23,989 nt of DNA, taken from assembly GCA_035628035.1 (NCBI GenBank), contig DASPKS010000244.1, positions 1 to 23,989 on the forward strand, in the 5' to 3' direction. Positions 6,675 to 14,235 of the stretch are shown here, in pieces; positions within the stretch are counted from its first letter, which is position 1; each line of letters begins with the position of its first letter. Source of the DNA: DASPKS01 sp035628035 (GTDB lineage Bacteria; Bacteroidota; Rhodothermia; Rhodothermales; Rubricoccaceae). The notes under the pieces are model-generated. The model was not told where the DNA came from. It was given only the letters and a program-made list of their open reading frames with translations, and made no database searches. Both the position numbers and the translations under genes were made by a program.

Positions 6675-9668
6675 TCAGAGGCCGAAGCTGACGTGGAAGA
6701 GGACGTTGCGCGACGACGGGTACGGGTTCACCTCCACGCCGGAGGCGACCGGGGTGTCCGCGAAGTTGTGGACCTCGGGGTCGTAGCTCCGGTAGGGCGT
6801 AATGGTGAAGAGGTTCTGGGCCGAGACGCCGAGGCGGAGGCCGCGGAGCCGCCCGCCGAAGGCGGGGCCGAGCAGCTGGTCCGGGACGGAGTAGTAGAGG
6901 CCCACCTCGCGGAGCTTGAAGTACGAAGCCCGCTGCACGAACACGCGCGCCGACACGCCGAGCTGGGCGAGGCGCTCCTCCGCGTTCGTCTCGCCGTCGC
7001 CGTCGTCGTCGTCGTCGTAGTCGTTGCTGGTCCCGCCGAGGTCGAAGAGGAGCTCGGAGAGGTTGATGTTGTCGCCGCCCTGCTTCCAGTGCCCGAACAC
7101 GTTGAGGCGGAGGTTCCGCATCACCGTGAACTCGTTGAAGAACGACATCTGGAAGTCCGGCGCGGCATCACCGAGCTGGAACACGCCGTCGGGCGAGCCG
7201 TCGCCGTCGGTATCGTCGATGCCGACGATCTGCGTGGGGCTCCGGCCCTCCTCGATGCGGATGGTCCCGAGCGTGTTGCCGAACCCGCCGCCGACGGCGG
7301 CGAAGGCCGGGACGTCGAGCCGGGTCACCTCGGCGCTGTTCGTCCAGAAGCTCGTCCGCGAGACCCACTGGAAGTCGTCCATGTCCACGGGGATCAGGCC
7401 GAGCCCGATCTCGATCCCGTCGTTGGTGAGCTCCCCCCCGTTGAAGATCTCGAAGGCGAACCCCGTCGAGGCGGGAAGCCCGCGCGTGAGGATGAGGTTG
7501 TCGACGACCTTGTGGTAGGCCGTGAAGTCGAGGCTCGCGCGGCCGTCGAAGAGCGCGACGTCGAAGCCGCCCTCGATCTCGGAGGCCCGCTCGGGCTCCA
7601 CCTCGGCGAACCCGCGGGTGTTGTTGATGTTGAGCCCCACGCTCCCGTCGATGGAGACCGGCCCGAACGTGGTGAACCGGGCGCCGAAGGGGGCGGTGTT
7701 CCCCGTCTGGCCGTACGCGAACCGGAGCTTGAGGAGGTCGAACTGGTCGAGCGTCCAGAAGTCGAAGTTGGTCACGTTGAAGGCGACGGAGGCCTTCGGG
7801 TAGGTGAAGAACTGGTCGACGTCGCCGTTGAGCGTGGAGCGCTCGGCGCGGACGCCGCCCGTGAGGATGACGCGGTCGCGCCAGTTCACCTCCTCCTGCG
7901 CGAAGAGCGCGCGGTCGTCCTGGAAGAGCCGGAACTCGTCGGTGTTGAGGGAGGCGGCCTGGTCCACGTTCTGCTGGCCCGGGATGAGCCCGGCGGCGAC
8001 GGCCGTCGTCCGGTCGAGGTCCTGGCTGAACGTGGCGATGCCGGCCTGGGTCGTGAAGCTCAGGCCCGAGCTCGGCATCGCCAGCGAGTGGAGGAGGATC
8101 CCGCGGAGGTTCGTGTTGAGGTTGAACGTGCGGCCCTGGATGGACTGCCCGGGGAAGTCCACGCCCTGGTAGAACTCGAGCTCGTTCGGGAAGAGGAGCG
8201 ACTGCGAGAGGCCGTAGTAGTCCACGCCGCCCTCGGCGATGAACTGGAGGAGCTGGCGCTCCCGCTGGAGCACGTTGAACGTGAACCGCCCCGACCCGAG
8301 GAACCGGTTGTTCGTCTCCGAGATGTCGGAGAGGTCGCGGGTCTGGAGGGGGTTCGACGCGTTGAACGGGTGCTCGGGGTAGACGCCGTTCTCGTCCGGC
8401 CGGATGTTGATGAAGTTCGGCGTGGCCGTGAGGGCGACGCCGAACGTGGTGCCCGTGTTGTCGTTGCCCGTAAGGCCGCGGCGGGCCACCGAGCGGATGT
8501 AGTTGCTCGTGAAGTCGAGCGTGGCCCGCGACGAGAACCGGTGCTGGAGGTTGAGCCGGGCGGACTGCTTCTCGTAGCCGGTCCGCTCGATGATCCCCTC
8601 GTCGTCCTTGACGAGGCCGGAGGCGTAGAACGTCGTGCGCTCGTTGCCGCCGGCGGCGGTGAGCTGCGTCGTCGAGAGGAGCCCGGTGTTCCCGAAGAGC
8701 TCCTGCTCGTAGTCGATGAACCGGCCGTTGGCCGCCTCGAACAGCTCGCGCCCACGCTCCCCATACGCGGCCTCGGCCGTTTCGGCGGTGAACTGCCGCG
8801 TGCCGAGGGGGTTCGCCATCCGCGTGAACCCGAGCGATTGCGAGAACGAGAGCTGGGTGCCGGTGCCGGAGCGGCCACGCTTCGTCGTGATGATGACGAC
8901 GCCGTTGGAGGCGCGCGCGCCGTAGATCGCCGCGGCGCTGGGGCCCTTGAGGATCTCGATGCTCTCGATGTCCTCCGGCGAGAGGTCGGCGATGCGGTCG
9001 ACGGGGTTGTCCTGGTTCGAGGCGTTCCCGCCGGCGGCCGCCGCCGTGACGGCGTTCGACCCGTTGGAGATGGCGTCGTTCGACATGATCACGCCGTCGA
9101 CGATGAAGAGCGGCTGGCTGCGCCCGTTGATCGTCGTGATCCCGCGGAGCCTGATGGAGATGCCGCCGCCCGGGGCGCCGGTGTACGCGTTCACGACGGC
9201 GCCGGTGATCTTCCCGTTGAGCGCGGTGTCGAACGTCTGGGGCGTGGTGACCTCCGACAGCTCGCGCGCCGAGATCGTCTCGACGGAGTTGGCGAGGTTC
9301 GTCCGGCTCACCGACGTGGCGAGCCCGGTGACGACGACCTCCTCGAGGCCGAGCACGTCCTCCTCGAGCCGCATGTCGACGACGGAGGTCCCGGGCGGCA
9401 CCTCCACCTCCTCCGACTGGAAGCCGACGAACGAGAAGACGAGCGTGCGCTGGTCGGAGGGCAGCACGATCTCGTAGCGGCCATTGATGTCGGTCGCCGT
9501 GCCGGTCGTGGTGTTCTGGATGATGACGTTGACGCCGGGGAGCGGGTCGCCCGTCTCGGCGTCGGTGACGGTCCCGCTGACGCGGGAGGTCTGCGCGGCG
9601 GCGGCCCCGCCCCACGCGAGGAGGAGGGCCAAGAGGATGCCGAAGCGGCGGTACCAGTGGAGGTCCAT
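6675..9668 (-). CDS. SusC/RagA-family TonB-dependent outer-membrane transporter
   Basis: A 997-residue outer-membrane protein. I start it at the ATG at 9668, which is followed by a signal peptide (MDLHWYRRFGILLALLLAWG... cut after AAAA); an in-frame ATG at 9728 overlaps the promoter and adds a non-signal-like stretch. After the signal comes a carboxypeptidase-regulatory-like domain (SGTVTDAETGDPLPGVNV to ~res 100), then the plug with the TonB-box region, the LRGITTINGRSQPLFIVDGV SusC signature, and EDIESIEILKGPSAAAIYG...GVVIITTKRG. The rest is a 22-strand-type barrel ending LFHVSFGL with a C-terminal aromatic-hydrophobic strand. With the SusD protein downstream it should import a bound ligand using TonB energy. 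Two Asp-rich stretches occur, one of them (near residue 880-898, DDDDDGDGETNAEE) resembling a Ca-binding loop. Confidence 0.95.
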   Translation of the reverse strand: MDLHWYRRFGILLALLLAWGGAAAAQTSRVSGTVTDAETGDPLPGVNVIIQNTTTGTATDINGRYEIVLPSDQRTLVFSFVGFQSEEVEVPPGTSVVDMRLEEDVLGLEEVVVTGLATSVSRTNLANSVETISARELSEVTTPQTFDTALNGKITGAVVNAYTGAPGGGISIRLRGITTINGRSQPLFIVDGVIMSNDAISNGSNAVTAAAAGGNASNQDNPVDRIADLSPEDIESIEILKGPSAAAIYGARASNGVVIITTKRGRSGTGTQLSFSQSLGFTRMANPLGTRQFTAETAEAAYGERGRELFEAANGRFIDYEQELFGNTGLLSTTQLTAAGGNERTTFYASGLVKDDEGIIERTGYEKQSARLNLQHRFSSRATLDFTSNYIRSVARRGLTGNDNTGTTFGVALTATPNFINIRPDENGVYPEHPFNASNPLQTRDLSDISETNNRFLGSGRFTFNVLQRERQLLQFIAEGGVDYYGLSQSLLFPNELEFYQGVDFPGQSIQGRTFNLNTNLRGILLHSLAMPSSGLSFTTQAGIATFSQDLDRTTAVAAGLIPGQQNVDQAASLNTDEFRLFQDDRALFAQEEVNWRDRVILTGGVRAERSTLNGDVDQFFTYPKASVAFNVTNFDFWTLDQFDLLKLRFAYGQTGNTAPFGARFTTFGPVSIDGSVGLNINNTRGFAEVEPERASEIEGGFDVALFDGRASLDFTAYHKVVDNLILTRGLPASTGFAFEIFNGGELTNDGIEIGLGLIPVDMDDFQWVSRTSFWTNSAEVTRLDVPAFAAVGGGFGNTLGTIRIEEGRSPTQIVGIDDTDGDGSPDGVFQLGDAAPDFQMSFFNEFTVMRNLRLNVFGHWKQGGDNINLSELLFDLGGTSNDYDDDDDGDGETNAEERLAQLGVSARVFVQRASYFKLREVGLYYSVPDQLLGPAFGGRLRGLRLGVSAQNLFTITPYRSYDPEVHNFADTPVASGVEVNPYPSSRNVLFHVSFGL

Positions 9669-9724
9669 GGAGTGGGAGGCTGAAAGGAGCGAGGCTCCGC
9701 AGCGAGGCGGAGGCGAAGCGCGCG

Positions 9725-9755
9725 CCAAGGTAGCCAGTAGGGGTTTGTCTTACAA
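9725..9755 (-). promoter_or_regulatory. Putative promoter of the susC-susD operon
   Basis: On the minus strand: TTG (9755-9753), 20 nt, then TACCTTGG (9732-9725), one mismatch from TAnnTTTG. It gives a ~50-nt leader before the ATG at 9668. The leader contains a 6-bp hairpin (9695-9700 with 9707-9712). Confidence 0.45.
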
Positions 9756-9783
9756 TGGCCCCTCAGCCCTCACTATCCACAAA

Positions 9784-9801
9784 GCGAAGCTTCGGCTTCG
9801 C
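9784..9801. other. Small UUCG-capped hairpin
   Basis: Perfect 7-bp inverted repeat GCGAAGC/GCTTCGC around TTCG, upstream of the susC promoter. It has no T-run on either strand. The non-coding stretch 9669-10003 (335 nt) holds the susC promoter, this hairpin and the terminator at 9834-9876; in 9877-10003 I see nothing. Confidence 0.4.
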
Positions 9802-9833
9802 CGCCTACCGCTCCGGAGGGGAACGGCGGCTCC

Positions 9834-9876
9834 AAAAAACCGAGAGGCCCCGCCGCGCTGGTAGCGGCGGGGCCTC
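9834..9876 (-). terminator. Intrinsic terminator of the histidine-kinase-like gene
   Basis: On the minus strand: a perfect 13-bp stem (GAGGCCCCGCCGC, 9876-9864 with 9856-9844), 7-nt loop, then TCGG and six T residues (plus-strand A run 9834-9839). It lies 128 bp past the stop of the gene at 10004-12475 and insulates it from the susC promoter. Confidence 0.85.
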
Positions 9877-10003
9877 GGCTGGACAACCCTGGCGAGATTG
9901 TCCGGGGGGACGCTGCGAGCTTACAGGGGGCGCGGTGACAAGGGTGCGTCAGCCGGCGTAGCGGCCCTCCTCGGGAGCCCCTGGCGGAAGGGCGTACGCG
10001 GCC

Positions 10004-12475
10004 TCAGACGACCGGCGTCACGGCGGCCCCGTCGCCCGATGGGGCCGGGACCGTAGCCGCCGGGAGCACCACGCGGAACACGCTGCCCTGACCGCGCACG
10101 CTCTTCACCTCGATCCTCCCGCCCATGCGTTCGACGAGACGGTGGGCGAGGACGAGCCGCACGCCCGGGGCGGCGGCCTCGTCGTCGGAGCCCGGTGGGG
10201 GGGGCTTGAAGAGGTGCTTCAGCCGCTTCGCCTCGATACCCACGCCGGTGTCCTGCACCTCGATGGCGACGGTGCCCGGCTCGGCGTTCTGGTCCTCGGC
10301 GAGGATGCGGAGGCGGACGCCCCCGCGCTCGGTGTGGCGGAGCGCGTTGGCGAGGAGGGTGTCGAGCACGCGGCCGAGCGCGGCGGCGTCGGCCAGCGCC
10401 ACGGCGTCGGGCGGGGGCGGCTCGACGAAGAACGCGAGGTCGCGGCGGTCGGCGAGCGGGCGGAACGTGGCCGCCGCCGCCTCCACGACCGGCTCGACCG
10501 GTACCGGCTGCCGGACGGCGCCGCGCTCGAGGCGGTCGAGCTCCGTCACGGCGCCGAGCATCTGGAGGAGACGGTGGCTGTTGAGGAGGATGGTGTCGGC
10601 CGACTCGCGGGCGTCGGTCTGGAGATCGTCGGCCATCACCTCGGCGTAGCCGACGATGGCCGTGAGCGAGGTGCGGATGTCGTAGCTGAAGCGGTGGAGG
10701 AAGTCGGCCGGCCGCGCGAGGCCCTCCTGCTCACGCTCCACGGCCGTCTCCGGGGGCGCTGGCCCCCCCGGCGATGCCGGCGGCTCAAGCAGCGCGGCGA
10801 CGACGCCGCCATGGGGCAGCCCGGTCGGGGCGGCGGCGAGGAGGAAAGGCCGCTCGCCCGCCGAGAGGCGGACTGGGCGCGGGGGGATGGCCGCCTGGGC
10901 GGCGTCGGCGAGGGCTGCCGACAGCGCTCCCGCCTCCTCCGGGGCGACGAGTCCGGCGAGGGGGCGCTCCGCCAGCGCGTCGAGCTCGGGTACGCCGAAG
11001 AGCGCGAGGGCGGCGCGGTTGGCGTAGGTGAGGGGGGCCTCCGGGCCGGCGGCGACGAAGAGGGGGAGGGGCGCGGCGTCGAGGAAGGCCCAGGTGAGCT
11101 CCGCCTGGTGCTTCCACGTGGCGGCCTCCTCGGCGTGCCGCCCCATCTCTCGGAGAGACGCCTCGCTCTCCTTTCGGGAAGCTTCGCTTTCTTCGAGCCG
11201 CCGGGTCGTCTCTTCCAGTTGCGCGGCTACCTCGGCGTGGCGGCGGTCGGCCTCGGCGGCGCGCTGGTGCTCCTGCGTGATGAGGGCCTGCGCCTGCGCG
11301 ACGAGCGCCTCCGCCTCCGCCAGGCGTGCGGCGGCCTGCTCGGCCCGGGCCTCCGCCTCCTGCCGCGCCGCTTCACTGGCGTCTCGGGCGGCCTCGCTTT
11401 CCCTGCGGAGGTCGTCGCTGGCCTCGCGCGCAGCGTCGCTCGCGTCGGCGCGGGCGGTGGCCTCCGCGAGGCGGGCCTCGCCCTCCTGCCGGGCGGCTTC
11501 GCTCTCCTTGCGGGACGCTTCGAGCTCCGCGAGGGCCCCATTGAGCTGCTCGCGGGTCGCTTCGAGTTCCTCCCGCACGGCGCCGCTGGCCTCGCGGGCC
11601 GCCTCCGCGTCCTGGCGGGCGGCGTCGCTGGCTTCGGCCCGCGCTTCGGCGTCGGCCGCGCGCGCCTCGGCAGCGGCGGCGCGGGCTTCCGCCTCCGCGA
11701 CGCGCGTGTCGGCATCAGCGGCCTGGGCCGCCTGCTGCTCGGCGGCGGCGGCGCGGGCGTCGGCGTCGCGGAGGGCCGCCTCGGCTTCCTCCGCGCGCGT
11801 GGCGGCGGCGGCCGCGCGCCCCTCCGCTTCCTGGAGGTGCGCGACGGCCTCCATGAGGCGCGCCGCGGCGCCCTGGAGCTGGCCCTGGAGCTCTACCACC
11901 TGCGCCTGGAGCGCGGTGGCCTGCTGGGTGAGCTGCTGCTCGCGCAGGGCAGCCGCTTCCTTCTCGGCGGCCTGCGCCGCCTCCTGCTCGGCCGTCTGCC
12001 GGCGCATCTCCAGCTCCGGCTCGGCCGTCATCGCGAGGCCGACGAGCGTGGCGAGCCCCTCGCCGTTGAGCTCCTGCGTCTGGGGGTCCATGAGGGCGAG
12101 CGTGCCCAGCGTGAACCCGTGCCGGCTCTTGAGGGGGACCCCCGCGTAGAACCGGACGTTCGGGGGGCCGTGCACGAGGGGGTTGTTCGCGAACCGCTCG
12201 TCGGAGGCCGCATCAGGGACGACGACGGGGAGCGCCGGGCCGGCGGCGCGCGCGCAGAAGACCGCGTCGGCCGGGAGGGCCGCCACGTCGAGGCCGTGGG
12301 CGATGACGGGCCGCTCGGCGTCGCCGTCGCGGAGGGTGAGGAGGACGATGGGGACGCCGAAGAGGTCGGCCACGACGCGGACGAGCCGCGCGAGGGGGTC
12401 CTCGGGCGGGGCGTCGAGCACGTAGAAGCGCCGGATGGCGTCGAGGCGCTGCTGCTCGTCCGGCGTGAGCGACAT
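10004..12475 (-). CDS. GAF / coiled-coil / PAS histidine-kinase-like protein with Tyr at the phospho-acceptor site
   Basis: A soluble 823-residue sensor protein with no membrane segment. Residues ~1-165 form a GAF domain (start LDAIRRFYVLDAPPEDPLARLVRVVADLFGVPIVLL; YAGVPLKSRHGFTLGTLALMD). Residues ~165-465 are an extremely Ala/Glu/Arg-rich coiled coil. Residues ~470-575 look like a PAS domain (FLDAAPLPLFVAAG...LTYANRAALALFGV). A HisKA-type helix follows: FLHRFSYDIRTSLTAIVGYAEVM, where family members read FSHELRTPL; residue 598 is Tyr (codon TAC), not the phospho-accepting His. The HATPase domain keeps an N-box-like LLANALRHT and DTGVGI, but the second glycine box reads APGVRLVLAHRLVERMGG. Known family activity is autophosphorylation and phosphotransfer to a response regulator; here the standard acceptor is missing and no regulator is adjacent, so an allosteric or scaffold role is possible. 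Confidence 0.83.
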   Translation of the reverse strand: MSLTPDEQQRLDAIRRFYVLDAPPEDPLARLVRVVADLFGVPIVLLTLRDGDAERPVIAHGLDVAALPADAVFCARAAGPALPVVVPDAASDERFANNPLVHGPPNVRFYAGVPLKSRHGFTLGTLALMDPQTQELNGEGLATLVGLAMTAEPELEMRRQTAEQEAAQAAEKEAAALREQQLTQQATALQAQVVELQGQLQGAAARLMEAVAHLQEAEGRAAAAATRAEEAEAALRDADARAAAAEQQAAQAADADTRVAEAEARAAAAEARAADAEARAEASDAARQDAEAAREASGAVREELEATREQLNGALAELEASRKESEAARQEGEARLAEATARADASDAAREASDDLRRESEAARDASEAARQEAEARAEQAAARLAEAEALVAQAQALITQEHQRAAEADRRHAEVAAQLEETTRRLEESEASRKESEASLREMGRHAEEAATWKHQAELTWAFLDAAPLPLFVAAGPEAPLTYANRAALALFGVPELDALAERPLAGLVAPEEAGALSAALADAAQAAIPPRPVRLSAGERPFLLAAAPTGLPHGGVVAALLEPPASPGGPAPPETAVEREQEGLARPADFLHRFSYDIRTSLTAIVGYAEVMADDLQTDARESADTILLNSHRLLQMLGAVTELDRLERGAVRQPVPVEPVVEAAAATFRPLADRRDLAFFVEPPPPDAVALADAAALGRVLDTLLANALRHTERGGVRLRILAEDQNAEPGTVAIEVQDTGVGIEAKRLKHLFKPPPPGSDDEAAAPGVRLVLAHRLVERMGGRIEVKSVRGQGSVFRVVLPAATVPAPSGDGAAVTPVV

Positions 12476-12539
12476 CGGTGGGCGGCGGAGGGGCTGGGCC
12501 GGGGTATCGGCGCGGGCGGCGGGCCGCTTTAGCGCGCGG

Positions 12540-12570
12540 TTGACACGGCGGGCGCGGCCCCGTTTCTTGC
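12540..12570 (+). promoter_or_regulatory. Putative promoter of the T9SS gene at 12577
   Basis: TTG at 12540-12542 (within TTGACA), 20 nt, then TTTCTTGC at 12563-12570, related to TAnnTTTG. The start codon is only 6 nt after the -7 element, so the mRNA would be leaderless or nearly so if this promoter is real. Confidence 0.3.
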
Positions 12571-12576
12571 CCGGCC

Positions 12577-13479
12577 ATGCGCGCGTGTTTTCTCCTTGCC
12601 GTCCTCGCCCTCGCGAGCACCCTCAGTTCACCGGCCGTTCGGGCGCAGGCGCCCCCGCCATGGTCGTACTACCCCCTGGGGGTGGGCGACGTGTGGGAGT
12701 ACGCCGAGCCGGGGACTGGAAACACCCTCCGCGTCCACATCGCGAGGGACACCTTCGCGCTCGGGCGGCCCTACGTGGTTCAGGTGCGGGACCGGTTCGA
12801 TTCTGCTGGCGATACGCTCCCGCCCCCGCTGTACTACCACCGGACCCCGCTCCGGTACGACACCGCCTCCACGCAGGTCCGCAACATCATCCCCCTCGAT
12901 CCGGACGAGGAGCAGGTGTTCCCCTTCGCGCCGTGCCCGTTGGGGGCGCCGGGCGGGCAGCCGGTGCGGTGCTACGACGGGGCGAGCTGGTACGGCGTAC
13001 GGGAGTTCATCGGCACGCTGACCATTGGGGACACCGTGCTGACGGGCGTGCGGTTCAAGGAGTTCGAGAGCACGGCCGAGCTGTTCACGTACGCGGCGGA
13101 GTTCGGGGAGGTAGAGTTCCTGAGCAAGATCGAGCCGTACCGGTACCTCCGGTACGCCCGCGTCGGCGGCGTGGAGTACGGGACGCCGCGGTTCCCCGTC
13201 GCCGCAGGGCCGGGGTCACCTGCCTCCTCGATCTCGCTCGTCGTATCGCCGAACCCAGCGCGCGATGCGGTCGCAGCCACGCTCACGCTCGTCCGTCCGT
13301 CCACCGTAGAGGTGGCGGTGTACGACGCGCTCGGGCGACGCGTGGCCCTCCTCCACAGCGGGGGGCCCGCCGCAGGGGCGCACGCCTTCGCATGGGCCGC
13401 GCCCGCGCCGGGCGTCTACTTCGTGCGTGTAGCGGGGCCGGGCTTCCGCCTCGCGCGGGCGCTCACCGTGGTGCGCTGA
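12577..13479 (+). CDS. Secreted protein with T9SS type A sorting domain
   Basis: A 300-residue secreted protein. Residues 1-23 are a signal peptide (MRACFLLAVLALASTLSSPA, cut around VRAQA). The N-terminal body begins YYPLGVGDVWEYAEPGTGNT, a 'GD.WEY' opening seen in many uncharacterised Bacteroidota exported proteins, and continues as beta-rich sequence to ~210. The final ~80 residues are a Por-secretion tail: VVSPNPARDAVAATLTLV, VYDALGRRVALLHSG, PGVYFVRVAG and a terminal LTVVR. Export through T9SS to the surface is expected; no catalytic motif is visible. It is divergent from the kinase-like gene (101 bp between starts) and followed by a hairpin at 13497-13523. Confidence 0.86.
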   Translation: MRACFLLAVLALASTLSSPAVRAQAPPPWSYYPLGVGDVWEYAEPGTGNTLRVHIARDTFALGRPYVVQVRDRFDSAGDTLPPPLYYHRTPLRYDTASTQVRNIIPLDPDEEQVFPFAPCPLGAPGGQPVRCYDGASWYGVREFIGTLTIGDTVLTGVRFKEFESTAELFTYAAEFGEVEFLSKIEPYRYLRYARVGGVEYGTPRFPVAAGPGSPASSISLVVSPNPARDAVAATLTLVRPSTVEVAVYDALGRRVALLHSGGPAAGAHAFAWAAPAPGVYFVRVAGPGFRLARALTVVR

Positions 13480-13496
13480 GGCGAAAGAGGCCTGAA

Positions 13497-13523
13497 ACGG
13501 CCCGGGAGGGGCTCCCCGGCCGT
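13497..13523 (+). terminator. Hairpin after the T9SS gene
   Basis: Inverted repeat ACGGCC-c-GGGAG (13497-13508) against CTCCC-c-GGCCGT (13512-13523): 11 bp with one C-C mismatch and a 3-nt loop, 17 bp after the stop. There is no clear U-tract (GTCGTCCCC follows). Confidence 0.5.
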
Positions 13524-13537
13524 CGTCCCCACCGCAG

Positions 13538-13684
13538 GAAGCGTTGGTTCCGGGTCGGGAAGGGTCGGTTCTAAGCCGGGAAGCGCTGGTTCTGGGCTAG
13601 GAAGCGCCGGTTCCAAGCCAGGAAGGGCTGGTTTCAGACCGGGAACGGTCGGTTCTGAGCTGGGAAGTGCTGTTCCTGATGAAG
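13538..13684. repeat. Seven tandem 21-bp repeats in an intergenic gap
   Basis: Unit starts are 13538, 13559, 13580, 13601, 13622, 13643 and 13664. The consensus is GAAGSGYYGGTTC followed by YRRGCYGG. The units differ at many positions but keep length exactly, except the last, which has lost a base. Each keeps a weak dyad GAA-N7-TTC. The array lies between the convergent T9SS gene and sixA-like gene and overlaps neither. On the minus strand the array could be read as a Pro-rich heptapeptide repeat (P-x-L-P-G-L-E type), but the frame is not that of the adjacent gene. Confidence 0.85.
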
Positions 13685-13695
13685 GGACGGTGAAG

Positions 13696-13730
13696 GCGAG
13701 GCCCCCTTCCCTCCGGGGGGGAGCCCTCGC
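13696..13730 (-). terminator. Hairpin at the 3' end of the four-gene operon
   Basis: GCGAGG (13696-13701) pairs with CCTCGC (13725-13730), enclosing an inner C5/G5 helix (the C run after 13701 with the G run before 13721). It begins right at the sixA-like stop codon. GC-rich stem without a T-run on the minus strand (TTCACCGTCCC follows), so termination is plausible but not certain. Confidence 0.45.
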
Positions 13731-14221
13731 TACTTCGGGAGCAGCCGGGGCGGGAGGAGGAGCGCGAGCGTGCCCGCGCCCGCGCGCACGTCGCGCCACG
13801 TCTCCCCCTCGAAGTCGATCCGCGCGAGGGCCGCCGTCGGGAAGTCCACGTTCGCCCCCGTGAGGCGGTGGACGGTGTCGGAGAGCGTCGGCTCGTGGCC
13901 GACGACGAGCGCGAGCGCGGTGTCGTCGGGGAGCGCGCGGAGGAGCGCGGTCACGGTGTCGGGCGAGGCCTCGTAGAGGCTCTCGGTCTCGTGGACGGGC
14001 CCGCCCCACTCGGCCGCCTTCATCGCGCGGCGCAGCGTCTCCTTCGCGCGGACGGCGGTGGAGGTGAGCGCGCGGTCGGGGAGGAGGCCGGCGTCGGCGA
14101 GGTAGCGCCCCACGCGGCGGGCCGCCTTCTCGCCGCGCTTGTTGAGCGGGCGCTCGGCGTCGGCGCCGTACTCGGCCGTCCAGTCGGACTTGCCGTGGCG
14201 GAGGAGGAGGACCGAGGGCAT
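13730..14221 (-). CDS. SixA-type phosphohistidine phosphatase (histidine phosphatase superfamily)
   Basis: A 163-residue cytoplasmic phosphatase, last gene of the operon. The ATG at 14219-14221 gives the catalytic LLRHGKSDW at residues ~5-13, with the RHG histidine forming the phospho-intermediate. Other landmarks are PLNKRGEKAARRVGRYL, LTSTAVRAKETLRRA (second Arg region), and the acid/His block LALVVGHEPTLSDTVHRLTG. Length and motifs match SixA, which removes phosphate from phosphohistidine proteins such as HPt domains or PTS components in other bacteria; the substrate here is unknown. It starts 14 bp after the PycTM gene, without a Shine-Dalgarno, which suggests cotranscription and possibly translational coupling. 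Confidence 0.88.
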   Translation of the reverse strand: MPSVLLLRHGKSDWTAEYGADAERPLNKRGEKAARRVGRYLADAGLLPDRALTSTAVRAKETLRRAMKAAEWGGPVHETESLYEASPDTVTALLRALPDDTALALVVGHEPTLSDTVHRLTGANVDFPTAALARIDFEGETWRDVRAGAGTLALLLPPRLLPK

Positions 14222-14235
14222 ACGGGCGGGCCGCG

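Noticed and set aside
4682..6691. Long plus-strand open frame opposite the aminotransferase and susD genes
   Set aside because: It crosses two well-supported genes and a T-run terminator, and the product shows no domain.
6657..9683. Long plus-strand open frame (over 1000 codons) opposite susC
   Set aside because: An antisense shadow of the susC gene, produced by high GC. It has a Val/Glu/Arg/Gly-rich low-complexity composition and no recognisable domain.
9669..9728. Upstream ATG extension of susC
   Set aside because: It adds a stretch without signal-peptide character and overlaps the predicted -7 element; the ATG at 9668 starts a normal signal peptide.
10004..12475. Complete two-component system with a response regulator
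   Set aside because: No receiver-domain gene is adjacent; flanking genes are a T9SS protein and, beyond a terminator, susC.
10142..12532. Plus-strand frame opposite the kinase-like gene
   Set aside because: A shadow of the GAF/PAS/kinase frame, with Glu/Gly/Arg-rich composition typical of antisense translation.
13538..13684. CRISPR array
   Set aside because: The repeats are contiguous and 21 bp long with no spacers, and no cas genes are present.
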